Source of the DNA: an uncultured Pirellulaceae bacterium
GTDB taxonomy: Bacteria; Planctomycetota; Planctomycetia; Pirellulales; Pirellulaceae
Assembly (NCBI GenBank): GCA_905480235.1
Contig: CAJQPP010000136.1
Coordinates: forward strand, 33,166-97,165
Direction of reading: 5' to 3'
Length of the DNA stretch: 64,000 nucleotides
Positions 1-7,064 of this stretch are shown one piece after another (the first letter of the stretch is position 1; each line of letters begins with the position of its first letter). The notes under the pieces are model-generated. The model worked only from the letters and a program-made list of their open reading frames with translations. It searched no databases and was not told the DNA's origin. The position numbers were made by a program, and so were the translations under genes.

Positions 1-101
1 GCCTGCGGCATCGTTGCGGCGGCAAGCATTCCCGGCGAGCAGGCGATGACCGCCAGCACACTCAATGCCAGCATTCGCGAAAGTGAGTTGGAATATTTCA
101 T
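1..101 (-). CDS. flgI: Flagellar P-ring protein FlgI, N-terminal fragment
   Basis: Only the first 33 codons lie in the window; the gene runs off the left edge. The start is the ATG at 101-99, 17 bases after the flgH stop. The visible part begins MKYSNSLSRMLALSVLAVIA and looks like a Sec signal peptide (basic start, hydrophobic stretch, small residues), as expected for a periplasmic P-ring subunit. The name rests mainly on context: flgI usually follows flgH in this operon order. No mature-domain sequence is visible, so another exported protein is possible. Confidence 0.6.
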   Translation of the reverse strand, partial: MKYSNSLSRMLALSVLAVIACSPGMLAAATMPQ

Positions 102-118
102 TTCAAATTCGTTATCGT

Positions 119-760
119 TTAGAAAGGCCAATACTTGTTAAGACGTTTCCCCAACCAACCTTGATTGACAAATTTTGTCTCTTGGCCAGCGCCCTGATAG
201 CGTATTTTCAAATTCGCCACATTGCTGGATCTCACTGAGTTGTCACTTCGGATGTCATCGCCGCGTACAATCCCTGTTAACATTAATTTTCTCGAATCTC
301 CCTCCACCAGCACCTCGCGAGATCCGGAAACGACCATGTTTCCGTTCGGTAATGTATCAATCACTGTGACGGAAAACCGATCAATAAATTGTCGGTCACT
401 CGAGAAGTTCGTATCGCCATCAAACTCGCGTACAGAATCCGAGGCGATGGAAGCCGAGGCATCGCCTGCCGCCCCAAATCCGCCGTAACTGAACCCGCCG
501 CTTGCTGCTTTGGCGGTTGCTTTACTCATGCCACGCGAATCGGAATTCGCCACATCCGTATTCTCAATAATTGCGATGGTTAAGTTATCACCGACACTCC
601 TGGCTTTAATATCTCGAAACAGGAATGCCTTCCGATCATCTCGTTTATCCCATAAAGATCGATAGCGAGTCTGGGCTTGCAGATCGACTGTCGCGGTAGC
701 GCATATGGCAGCGAGCATTACGATGCCAATAATGAACTTCAAACTGTAAAAAGACGGCAT
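119..760 (-). CDS. flgH: Flagellar L-ring protein FlgH
   Basis: 213 aa, normal for FlgH, the subunit of the outer-membrane ring around the flagellar rod. An N-terminal hydrophobic segment (about residues 8-27) is followed by family signatures: YRSLW near the mature start, LFRDIKARSVGDNLTI, and a C-terminal VRSSNVANLKIRYQG-like segment. Most FlgH proteins are lipoproteins. Here the only early cysteine (in MLAAICAT) is not in a good lipobox, so lipidation is uncertain. It lies between flgA and flgI in the minus-strand operon starting at flgF. An L-ring protein implies a Gram-negative outer membrane, consistent with a planctomycete. Confidence 0.93.
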   Translation of the reverse strand: MPSFYSLKFIIGIVMLAAICATATVDLQAQTRYRSLWDKRDDRKAFLFRDIKARSVGDNLTIAIIENTDVANSDSRGMSKATAKAASGGFSYGGFGAAGDASASIASDSVREFDGDTNFSSDRQFIDRFSVTVIDTLPNGNMVVSGSREVLVEGDSRKLMLTGIVRGDDIRSDNSVRSSNVANLKIRYQGAGQETKFVNQGWLGKRLNKYWPF

Positions 761-799
761 TCAAAACTCCGTTTAACAACTGAGGTCAAGCAGTTGGTA

Positions 800-1807
800 C
801 TAAAAACTCAGTTCAATTCGTGAGGCATTGATGATTTTCCCGTAGACGATCTTTTTCGAATCTGGGTTGCGCAAGGGAATGACATCCCCCACTCCCCCGG
901 ACTTCATCGCTTCCATTCCAGACATCGTGATTTTCAAAGCACCTTTTGTAGCAACCACCGTTACGATATCACGCGCACGAACGATGACTTCCTTGCGGTT
1001 GGTTTGGTTTTTTCGGGCTAGATCCACCGAGCGGATGGCTTCCTGAGCGCGAATTCTGCGACTCGCTGTCTGGCCGAAACCATCCTCAGCAATCCATTTA
1101 TTGGAAAAATTACCGAACTGTCTGCGTTCCAAAAACGCGTTATCCCGATCCAACACTTCCCCACGCTCGATGGGCCGAAGGGCCACGAGCACCTCTTTGT
1201 TAATCGACGTTTGGGCCAACACCTGAACCTGTTGCTCCATTCTGCCATGGCGAAAGACACCTACCATCACCGTACGCCGCCCGATAATTCGATCGGCATG
1301 ATCCAAGGCGGAAAACTGATACTGACCATCCCCGTACTCGGCCAAAGCCTCTGGAAAGGAAAGCACCGTTACTTGAACGTCGCGTAAATCCATATTCAAT
1401 GTGCCCGAAACGTGTCGCGAAATCGCATTCTGAAGGCTCGCTTGAATCCCGTTTTCGGCGGGACCCCGAATCAATTTGGTTCTAGCACCATGCAATTGAA
1501 AGTCATTTGGGTCAAATCCAGCCATCAGTAAACGGGTCGTCATTTCACCGCGGCTAATGACTGATTTGTTTTGAGTGGAATTGATGCGCAAATCGAGTTG
1601 TGAGATCGCGGCACGTTTTTCGCTGCTGCCACCCTCAATAATTGCCAGGTCTCCTAATTTGACGTTCGCTGAACCAATCATCGCATCGGGGCGCATCGCG
1701 ATTCTTACTTTTTCCTGCGCTGTTAACGTGGCAACTTGACAGGCCAAATAGCACAGCACTGCGAAACGCAAACCAAAGCAATAAAATAGGTGATGACGAA
1801 ACATCAA
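800..1807 (-). CDS. flgA: Flagellar basal body P-ring formation protein FlgA
   Basis: 335 aa, a periplasmic chaperone for P-ring assembly. There is an N-terminal signal segment (about residues 10-30, ending near TAQ) and a C-terminal SAF-type domain: VLVALRPIERGEVLDRDNA, RRIRAQEAIRSVDLARK, and the closing part with VRARDIVTVVATKGALKIT and GDVIPLRNPDSKKIVYGKI. The protein is somewhat longer than proteobacterial FlgA and carries extra sequence before the SAF region. It starts 6 bases after the flgG stop, so it is translated in the same operon. The ATG at 1807 sets the signal peptide correctly. Confidence 0.92.
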   Translation of the reverse strand: MMFRHHLFYCFGLRFAVLCYLACQVATLTAQEKVRIAMRPDAMIGSANVKLGDLAIIEGGSSEKRAAISQLDLRINSTQNKSVISRGEMTTRLLMAGFDPNDFQLHGARTKLIRGPAENGIQASLQNAISRHVSGTLNMDLRDVQVTVLSFPEALAEYGDGQYQFSALDHADRIIGRRTVMVGVFRHGRMEQQVQVLAQTSINKEVLVALRPIERGEVLDRDNAFLERRQFGNFSNKWIAEDGFGQTASRRIRAQEAIRSVDLARKNQTNRKEVIVRARDIVTVVATKGALKITMSGMEAMKSGGVGDVIPLRNPDSKKIVYGKIINASRIELSF

Positions 1808-1813
1808 TTAGAC

Positions 1814-2599
1814 CTAACGGGTTAGTTGTGCAGTATTGGATAGCATCTCATCACCCGCCTGAATGGCTCGTGAATTAATTTCATAGGCACGTTGGGCGGT
1901 AATCAGCGAAACCAATTCCCGTACCACTTCTACGTTCGAGCCTTCGATAAAGCCTTGCCGTAACATGCCCACGTTATCGCCAGGGATTCCCACCTCAGCA
2001 TCACCCGAGGCTGGCGTGGCAGCGTACAAGTTGCCGCCCTCGCTTTGCAGCCCCATCGGATTAACAAATCGGTACAAGGGCAGGGTACCTAAACTGACCG
2101 ATGTTCCGTCGGCAATCGCGGAAACGGTGCCATCCACGCCGATGCGCAAATTATTGGCGGAGACGTTATTGGGGATCGTGATGTTTCCGTCCACGACATA
2201 TCCATCCGAGGTAACCAAAAGGCCGTTGTTATCGATACGGAAACTGCCATCGCGGGTAAAGCGTTCGTCGCCGCTTGGCATTTCGATCTTAAAAAAGCCA
2301 TCGCCTTCGATAGCAACATCAGTGGAGATCCCCGTCTCTTGAACATTCCCGGGCGTGAAAACTTTACTGGTCCCTACGACCCGCACGCCGCTTCCGATCT
2401 GTAAGCCGATAGGAGCGACCTGTCCGGCTGCCACCTCGGAACCAGCCGTCCGTTCCGTGGCATAGAGCAAGTCAGCAAAATCCACCTGACTGCGTTTAAA
2501 TCCGCTGGTGTTAACATTGGCAAGATTATTAGCGGTATTGTCGATCAGCAATTCCTGCGCTTGCATGCCGGTGGCACTCGAATAAAATGCTCGTAACAT
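1814..2599 (-). CDS. flgG: Flagellar distal rod protein FlgG
   Basis: 261 aa, typical FlgG length. The N terminus has the conserved rod/hook family motif (MLRAFYSSATGMQAQELLID, then NTANNLANVNTSGFKRS). The middle has GDGFFKIEMPSGDERFTRDG, and the C terminus ends with the coiled-coil segment EGSNVEVVRELVSLITAQRAYEINSRA. Both termini form the D0 helical domain of the axial rod. It is exported by the type III apparatus without a signal peptide. It follows flgF by 47 bases and precedes flgA. Confidence 0.97.
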   Translation of the reverse strand: MLRAFYSSATGMQAQELLIDNTANNLANVNTSGFKRSQVDFADLLYATERTAGSEVAAGQVAPIGLQIGSGVRVVGTSKVFTPGNVQETGISTDVAIEGDGFFKIEMPSGDERFTRDGSFRIDNNGLLVTSDGYVVDGNITIPNNVSANNLRIGVDGTVSAIADGTSVSLGTLPLYRFVNPMGLQSEGGNLYAATPASGDAEVGIPGDNVGMLRQGFIEGSNVEVVRELVSLITAQRAYEINSRAIQAGDEMLSNTAQLTR

Positions 2600-2646
2600 T
2601 AATTTCTTTCCTTTTAACGTTTGATCTAAGTCAGTTTTTGGGTCGT

Positions 2647-3375
2647 TTAGCCGTCAAGCTGTGTGAATTGCTGAATCGCTTCCGAAATGGATTTCAAGCT
2701 TTGCTGTGCAGATTCCAGATGTCGCATCCCGACAATCATGGCGATCATTTCAGAGACCACCGAGGTATTGGCAGACTCCAGGGCACCCTGCTTAACGACG
2801 GCATCAGACGGGATTTCGGCAACCCCCCCTGGTGCGCGAAACCGCGTGGGTCCGATTTGAATCAGGCCGTCTGGGTCATCGAAAGCCACCACATCCAACC
2901 TCCCCAACTCCTGCCCGTTGCCTCGAATGGTGCCGTCATCGTTAATCACGATATCGGCGATGGAAACATCTGCGGGAATCTGAATCGCGCCACCTCCGAT
3001 CACGGACAAGCCGTCCATCGTCACGAGCTCTCCCTCGCTGGTCACCTGAAAGGATCCGTTCCGTGTGTAGATGGGCCCATCATCGGTTTGGATCTTAAAG
3101 AAACCATCGCCATTGATGGCGACATCCAACGGCCGGCCGGTCTCACGCATATTGGCTTGGCTGAAATCAACGAAGGAACGAACGGCCTCGCTACCGCGCA
3201 GATCGGTGTTGATCTTGCCGTTCTGTTGCAATGCGTTATTGCCGCGGGAAGAGATAGCTAACAACGTGCGACGAAATCCGGGTGTATTCGCATTCGCTAA
3301 ATTATTGGCGATGACTTCGTGCTGCCGAGACGAAATGTCGATCGCCGTCGCGTTGCTATAGATTCCATTAAACAT
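2647..3375 (-). CDS. flgF: Flagellar proximal rod protein FlgF
   Basis: 242 aa, first gene of the operon flgF-flgG-flgA-flgH-flgI. It begins MFNGIYSNATAIDISSRQHE followed by VIANNLANANTPGFRRT, and has GDGFFKIQTDDGPIYTRNG in the middle. It ends with a degenerate C-terminal helix (SANTSVVSEMIAMIVGMRH). It is shorter and more divergent than the adjacent flgG, which fits FlgF. An AAGGA ribosome site lies just upstream of the ATG at 3375. A possible sigma-28 promoter lies about 90-120 bases upstream. Confidence 0.93.
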   Translation of the reverse strand: MFNGIYSNATAIDISSRQHEVIANNLANANTPGFRRTLLAISSRGNNALQQNGKINTDLRGSEAVRSFVDFSQANMRETGRPLDVAINGDGFFKIQTDDGPIYTRNGSFQVTSEGELVTMDGLSVIGGGAIQIPADVSIADIVINDDGTIRGNGQELGRLDVVAFDDPDGLIQIGPTRFRAPGGVAEIPSDAVVKQGALESANTSVVSEMIAMIVGMRHLESAQQSLKSISEAIQQFTQLDG

Positions 3376-3465
3376 GGCAACCCATCCTTGGTAGCTAAAG
3401 TGTTCCGCATCCTGTGGAAGCTGCTGTCAGAGCCGCTGCTGTGACAAGCCTCTCACTATATGCAA

Positions 3466-3494
3466 CTCTCGGACCATATAGCCGTAAAACTTTA
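3466..3494 (-). promoter_or_regulatory. Candidate sigma-28 (FliA) promoter for the flgF operon
   Basis: On the minus strand a perfect TAAAGTTT (3494-3487) is followed after 13 bases by TCCGAGAG (3473-3466). The enterobacterial consensus is TAAAGTTT-N11-GCCGATAA, so the -35 is perfect, the -10 shares CCGA and one A, and the spacer is 2 bases long. It lies about 90 bases upstream of flgF, in a divergent gap, and the window encodes FliA. The sequence also falls inside a doubtful 71-codon ORF. Confidence 0.4.
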
Positions 3495-3616
3495 CCCAAC
3501 CAGTAAATGCCGAATAAAGCGAAGAGATAAAAGATGCCAGCAACCCAATGCTGGCGAAAAGATTTCGCTGACTGGTAATTTGTTTCCGTTTTGCGGACGG
3601 GTTTCTTCAATTTCCC

Positions 3617-3644
3617 AAAAGTTGCTGGTCAATCGAACCGATAA
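3617..3644 (+). promoter_or_regulatory. Candidate sigma-28 (FliA) promoter for the fliL operon
   Basis: AAAAGTTG (3617-3624), a 12-base spacer and ACCGATAA (3637-3644) match the FliA consensus TAAAGTTT-N11-GCCGATAA at 6/8 and 7/8 positions. It reads toward fliL, whose ATG is at 3767. If real, FliA would transcribe the operon that encodes fliA itself. The 3376-3766 gap holds no convincing gene. Confidence 0.42.
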
Positions 3645-3766
3645 ATCTTTTGCAATCGTTAAAGTTTGCCGAGAGTGAAAGCAGAGAATTGCTTTCGTTT
3701 CGCTAACCCAGACCATGGAAATCATGGCAACTCCACCTCGGTGTTAGGAAAAGAAGTCAACAAACA

Positions 3767-4273
3767 ATGGCTGAAAACGTTGAATCCGAAGAACAAGAAG
3801 AACCCAAAAAGAGCGGTGGCGGCTCTTTAGTTATCTGGGCGATTCTTGCGATCATCTCCATCGGCGGCGGATTTGCCGCGCCGCTTGTGGTCTCGTCATT
3901 GAGCGCTGCTCAAGAGGACAAGTCGGCATCGCTGGAGGACGACGAAGGCGAACCACCAGCCCTCATCATTTTCGGTGAAGTAACCGTCAACCTAAACGAG
4001 TCCCAACTGAACCGCTATTTGCGACTCAACATATCGTTGTTGGTTTCTCAAAAGAACAAAAGTGAAATCGAACAGTTACTGGAAAAAAACCAGGCTGTTC
4101 TCAAAAGCTGGTTGCTCGGTTACCTGGCGGATAAGGCGATGGAAGATATTCGCGGAGCGACGGGACAAAACCGTCTGCGACGAGAAATCCAGGCCCATTT
4201 CAATTCGGTCCTTTTTCCTGGAAAAGCGCCTTTGATTCGCGACGTTCTATTTCAGGAATTCAACATCCAATAG
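3767..4273 (+). CDS. fliL: Flagellar basal body-associated protein FliL
   Basis: 168 aa. An acidic N-terminal cytoplasmic tail is followed by KKSGGG and one membrane segment (about residues 22-46, LVIWAILAIISIGGGFAAPL). The periplasmic FliL domain follows, with VTVNLNESQLNRYLRLNISL and the C-terminal LFPGKAPLIRDVLFQEFNIQ. FliL surrounds the stator plug and helps torque generation. It is the first gene of the plus-strand operon and is followed 33 bases later by fliM. An AGGAAAAG ribosome site lies upstream of the ATG. Confidence 0.93.
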   Translation: MAENVESEEQEEPKKSGGGSLVIWAILAIISIGGGFAAPLVVSSLSAAQEDKSASLEDDEGEPPALIIFGEVTVNLNESQLNRYLRLNISLLVSQKNKSEIEQLLEKNQAVLKSWLLGYLADKAMEDIRGATGQNRLRREIQAHFNSVLFPGKAPLIRDVLFQEFNIQ

Positions 4274-4306
4274 CAATTTGGATATTGGCGTTACGGGAGG
4301 AATGGA

Positions 4307-5209
4307 ATGACCACAACAAAAAATGAACCTGCGAAAGTCGAGCCCTTTGACTTTACGCGGCCCGGCAGCCTTTCATCGTCTATTGCTGACGCCTGGCAAC
4401 GCTGGATTGAGATGCTGACTGCTGATTTCAGTGAAAGATGGATGCAGCTTGCCAACACGGAAGTAAAAGTTCGTATCGTTGAGCAAATGGCTTTGAGTTT
4501 TGACACGGTTCGCCAAAGACTACCCAAGCCAGCGATCGGCTGCGGCCTTTCTCTGGGCGCTGCCAAGCTTCCGAGCATGCTGGTCTTTGATCGCCCTCTT
4601 GCGTTGGGCATGGTTTTACAAATGCTGGGCGAACCGGCAGGTGAGTTACCCGAAGATCGGCCTTTGACTTCGATTGAGTTCTCACTTTGCGAGGTTCTAT
4701 TTCAGAAACTCACTGAATCCATCAGTGAATCGTGGCCGGACAAAGATCAACTGGATTGCGAATTAGGTTCCATTGACCCTTTTCCCCATCGCAGTCGATT
4801 ATGGGACCCGCGGAAAATGGTGTTTGTCTGCAGCTTGCAGCTGGGCCCCGGCGATGACGCACAAAAATGCTACTGGATTCTTCCGCATGACGAGTTAGAA
4901 GAGTTACTTTTGCAAACCGAGGCTGGCCAAACGACCAACGAAGTTGGCTCGCAACAGAAGATGGCCCAACGGGTTTTAGAAATTAAAGTTCCGCTCACAG
5001 TGGAAGTGGGAAGAACGAGTGTTCCCGTTTCCCGACTGGCCAATCTGGCCCCTGGCGACGTGTTGGTTTTAGACCAACGGATCAACGAACCTCTCCCGCT
5101 TGTCGTCGGTGACTGCGTGAAATTTCACGGTTGGTTGGGCCGAAATGGTAATCGTCAATTATTCAAAATCTCGGATGTCAGCAGTTCTTTTTCAGGGAGA
5201 AAGCCGTGA
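4307..5209 (+). CDS. fliM: Flagellar motor switch protein FliM
   Basis: 300 aa, C-ring switch protein. The middle domain is recognisable (DFSERWMQLANTEVKVRIVE, LVFDRPLALGMVLQMLGEPA, TSIEFSLCEVLFQKLTESI). The C-terminal SpoA domain contains LEIKVPLTVEVGRTSVPVSR, LAPGDVLVLDQRINEPLPL and FHGWLGRNGNRQLFKIS. The usual N-terminal CheY-P docking motif (LSQxEIDALL type) is absent; the protein starts MTTTKNEPAKVEPFDFTRPG instead. The stop overlaps the GTG start of fliN (GTGA), indicating coupled translation. Confidence 0.92.
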   Translation: MTTTKNEPAKVEPFDFTRPGSLSSSIADAWQRWIEMLTADFSERWMQLANTEVKVRIVEQMALSFDTVRQRLPKPAIGCGLSLGAAKLPSMLVFDRPLALGMVLQMLGEPAGELPEDRPLTSIEFSLCEVLFQKLTESISESWPDKDQLDCELGSIDPFPHRSRLWDPRKMVFVCSLQLGPGDDAQKCYWILPHDELEELLLQTEAGQTTNEVGSQQKMAQRVLEIKVPLTVEVGRTSVPVSRLANLAPGDVLVLDQRINEPLPLVVGDCVKFHGWLGRNGNRQLFKISDVSSSFSGRKP

Positions 5210-5592
5210 CAGATGATGCCAACGTAAAAGATGAACACCAAGTCGATGCAGATCCAAATGCAGAAACAGGTGTCGCTGACGAGATCGAAACTCGTACGCC
5301 GGAATACGCTCCCGTGACGGACACCTCCGAGCCCAACAACGACAAATCCATCGCCCGGTTCCTTGACGTGGCAGTCACCATTTCGGCGGAACTGGGGCGG
5401 GTGACCATTCCCATTGGGGAGTTGATGGAATTGAACGAAGGCTCCGTGGTGGAATTAAATCGCTCTGTATCCAGCCCCATCGATTTGATGGCGCAAGGGC
5501 GACGCGTAGCGACTGGCGAAGTTGTCGTGGTCGACGATTGCTTTGCCGTCCGTATTAAATCGATCGAATCGGCCGAAAACACACAGACGTAA
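5206..5592 (+). CDS. fliN: Flagellar motor switch protein FliN
   Basis: 128 aa: an acidic, low-complexity N-terminal half and a C-terminal SpoA domain (FLDVAVTISAELGRVTIPIG, ELMELNEGSVVELNRSVSSP, GEVVVVDDCFAVRIKSI). Together with FliM it forms the lower C-ring and docks FliH-FliI. It starts with GTG at 5206, overlapping the fliM stop by four bases. The downstream fliO start is 34 bases beyond its stop. Confidence 0.93.
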   Translation: MTDDANVKDEHQVDADPNAETGVADEIETRTPEYAPVTDTSEPNNDKSIARFLDVAVTISAELGRVTIPIGELMELNEGSVVELNRSVSSPIDLMAQGRRVATGEVVVVDDCFAVRIKSIESAENTQT

Positions 5593-5626
5593 GATACCAA
5601 TCCTCTCTCAGCAAGGACGCTATCAA

Positions 5627-6307
5627 ATGATTAAACCAAGCGTATTTTGCGCGGTTGTAATCGCGTTGATTGCGGTCGCCGCAAATCCGGCGACAGCGCA
5701 GATCAACGCCTTGCGTGCTCAAGAACAAGGCCCATTCCAATTGCAATCGGCTCCGTCGAATCAGGCATGGAATCCCACAGGAAACGTCGGTGTCAACGAC
5801 TCATCCGCTGCTGCCTCGTTAGCGACTGCGGGCAATCAACGGTTTGCAGAGCGAGAAATAGACTTCGGCGGACTGATCACCCAATTGGTGACCTCAACGC
5901 TGGTGGTGCTGGGGCTATGCGTGGCGTTTTTATTAATCGCCAAGAAATTTCGCCTCGACTCGCTAATTTCACCGCGTGGTAAACCCCGCGAGAGTCACTC
6001 CAGTAGCGATATGAAACTGGAATCCACATTGCGATTGGGGCGTTGCAACACATTACACATTGTCGAAGCGGGTGGAAATCGCCTGGCTGTGGGCATGGAT
6101 GCCACGGGGATTAAAACCATCGTGCCACTGCAACCCATTTTCTCTCAGCAACTCGATGCCATGCAGATGCAGACTGAAACACCGTTATCGAACGAGACGA
6201 ACGAGACGAACGAAGAGCGACTGGCTCGCCCAACACGCCATACCGACGTGGAACCGAGAATGCAGGATCGCTTTGGAAATTACCGGGGCGGTTTTCCAAT
6301 ACTGTGA
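5627..6307 (+). CDS. fliO: Flagellar export protein FliO
   Basis: 226 aa from the ATG at 5627, which has AAGGA upstream; the longer open frame from 5522 overlaps fliN and lacks a ribosome site. A signal-like N terminus (MIKPSVFCAVVIALIAVAAN) is followed by a linker, a membrane segment (LVTSTLVVLGLCVAFLLIAK) and the FliO cytoplasmic domain with LESTLRLGRCNTLHIVEAGG and RLAVGMDATGIKTI. FliO helps assemble the FliP-FliQ-FliR core. A short NETNETNEE repeat lies near the C terminus. Confidence 0.85.
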   Translation: MIKPSVFCAVVIALIAVAANPATAQINALRAQEQGPFQLQSAPSNQAWNPTGNVGVNDSSAAASLATAGNQRFAEREIDFGGLITQLVTSTLVVLGLCVAFLLIAKKFRLDSLISPRGKPRESHSSSDMKLESTLRLGRCNTLHIVEAGGNRLAVGMDATGIKTIVPLQPIFSQQLDAMQMQTETPLSNETNETNEERLARPTRHTDVEPRMQDRFGNYRGGFPIL

Positions 6308-6354
6308 TTGCCACATCGCCAATCACATAAAGCACATTTTTTACAGGTCGATCC

Positions 6355-7035
6355 ATGGACGTAGTTTTCGACGCTGCGACACAATCTGAGGGATTTCAAG
6401 AGTTGGCTGCTCCTTTGCAGTTAGCTCTATTTTTGGGTGGCATGGTATTGCTGGCCGGAGCGTTAGTTTCGCTTACGGCTTTTACGCGAATTGTCATCGT
6501 ACTTTCCTTCGTACGGCGTGCGCTGGCGACTCAAGAAATTCCGCCCAATCCGGTAATCATTGGGCTCTCCCTGTTTCTGACCCTTTTCGTAATGGGACCG
6601 ACCATCAATTCCATTAATGACAAGGCGCTTACCCCCATGATCAACGGGGAGATTCAATCCAAAGAAGCGCTTACGAATGCCACTGCGGAATTGCGCGGTT
6701 TCATGTTGAATCAAACACGCAAACGGGATCTGATCCTGTTTCTGGAGCTCTCCAAGGAAGAGGATCTCGAGAAGCCAGAAGATACGCCCATGCGTGCTTT
6801 GATTCCTGCATTCATTATCAGCGAATTAAAGACAGCCTTCATTATGGGCTTCTGCATATACGTCCCCTTCCTGCTGATCGATCTGGTGATTTCGACCGTT
6901 CTCATGTCGTTGGGAATGATGATGATGCCGCCGATGATCGTATCCACGCCTTGCAAGATATTACTCTTCGTCCTGGTTGATGGCTGGCATCTCGTCGTCA
7001 TGTCGCTTAGCCAAAGCTTTATCGTTCAGCACTAG
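6355..7035 (+). CDS. fliP: Flagellar biosynthesis protein FliP
   Basis: 226 aa inner-membrane export-gate subunit. Family signatures are clear: TAFTRIVIVLSFVRRALATQ, IPPNPVIIGLSLFLTLFVMG, ALIPAFIISELKTAFIMGF and MMMMPPMIVSTPCKILLFVL, with four membrane segments. A separate cleavable signal peptide, present in many FliP proteins, is not evident. The mature protein appears to start near the first membrane helix. Confidence 0.96.
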   Translation: MDVVFDAATQSEGFQELAAPLQLALFLGGMVLLAGALVSLTAFTRIVIVLSFVRRALATQEIPPNPVIIGLSLFLTLFVMGPTINSINDKALTPMINGEIQSKEALTNATAELRGFMLNQTRKRDLILFLELSKEEDLEKPEDTPMRALIPAFIISELKTAFIMGFCIYVPFLLIDLVISTVLMSLGMMMMPPMIVSTPCKILLFVLVDGWHLVVMSLSQSFIVQH

Positions 7036-7064
7036 CCCCATTAGGAAATACAAGCACCCCCGCA

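Noticed and set aside
3395..3610. 71-codon minus-strand frame with one hydrophobic segment upstream of flgF
   Set aside because: TTG start, no spaced ribosome site, and it overlaps a candidate promoter for flgF.
3659..3676. TAAAGTTT directly followed by GCCGAGAG on the plus strand
   Set aside because: Both half-sites are adjacent with no spacer, so they cannot be one promoter.
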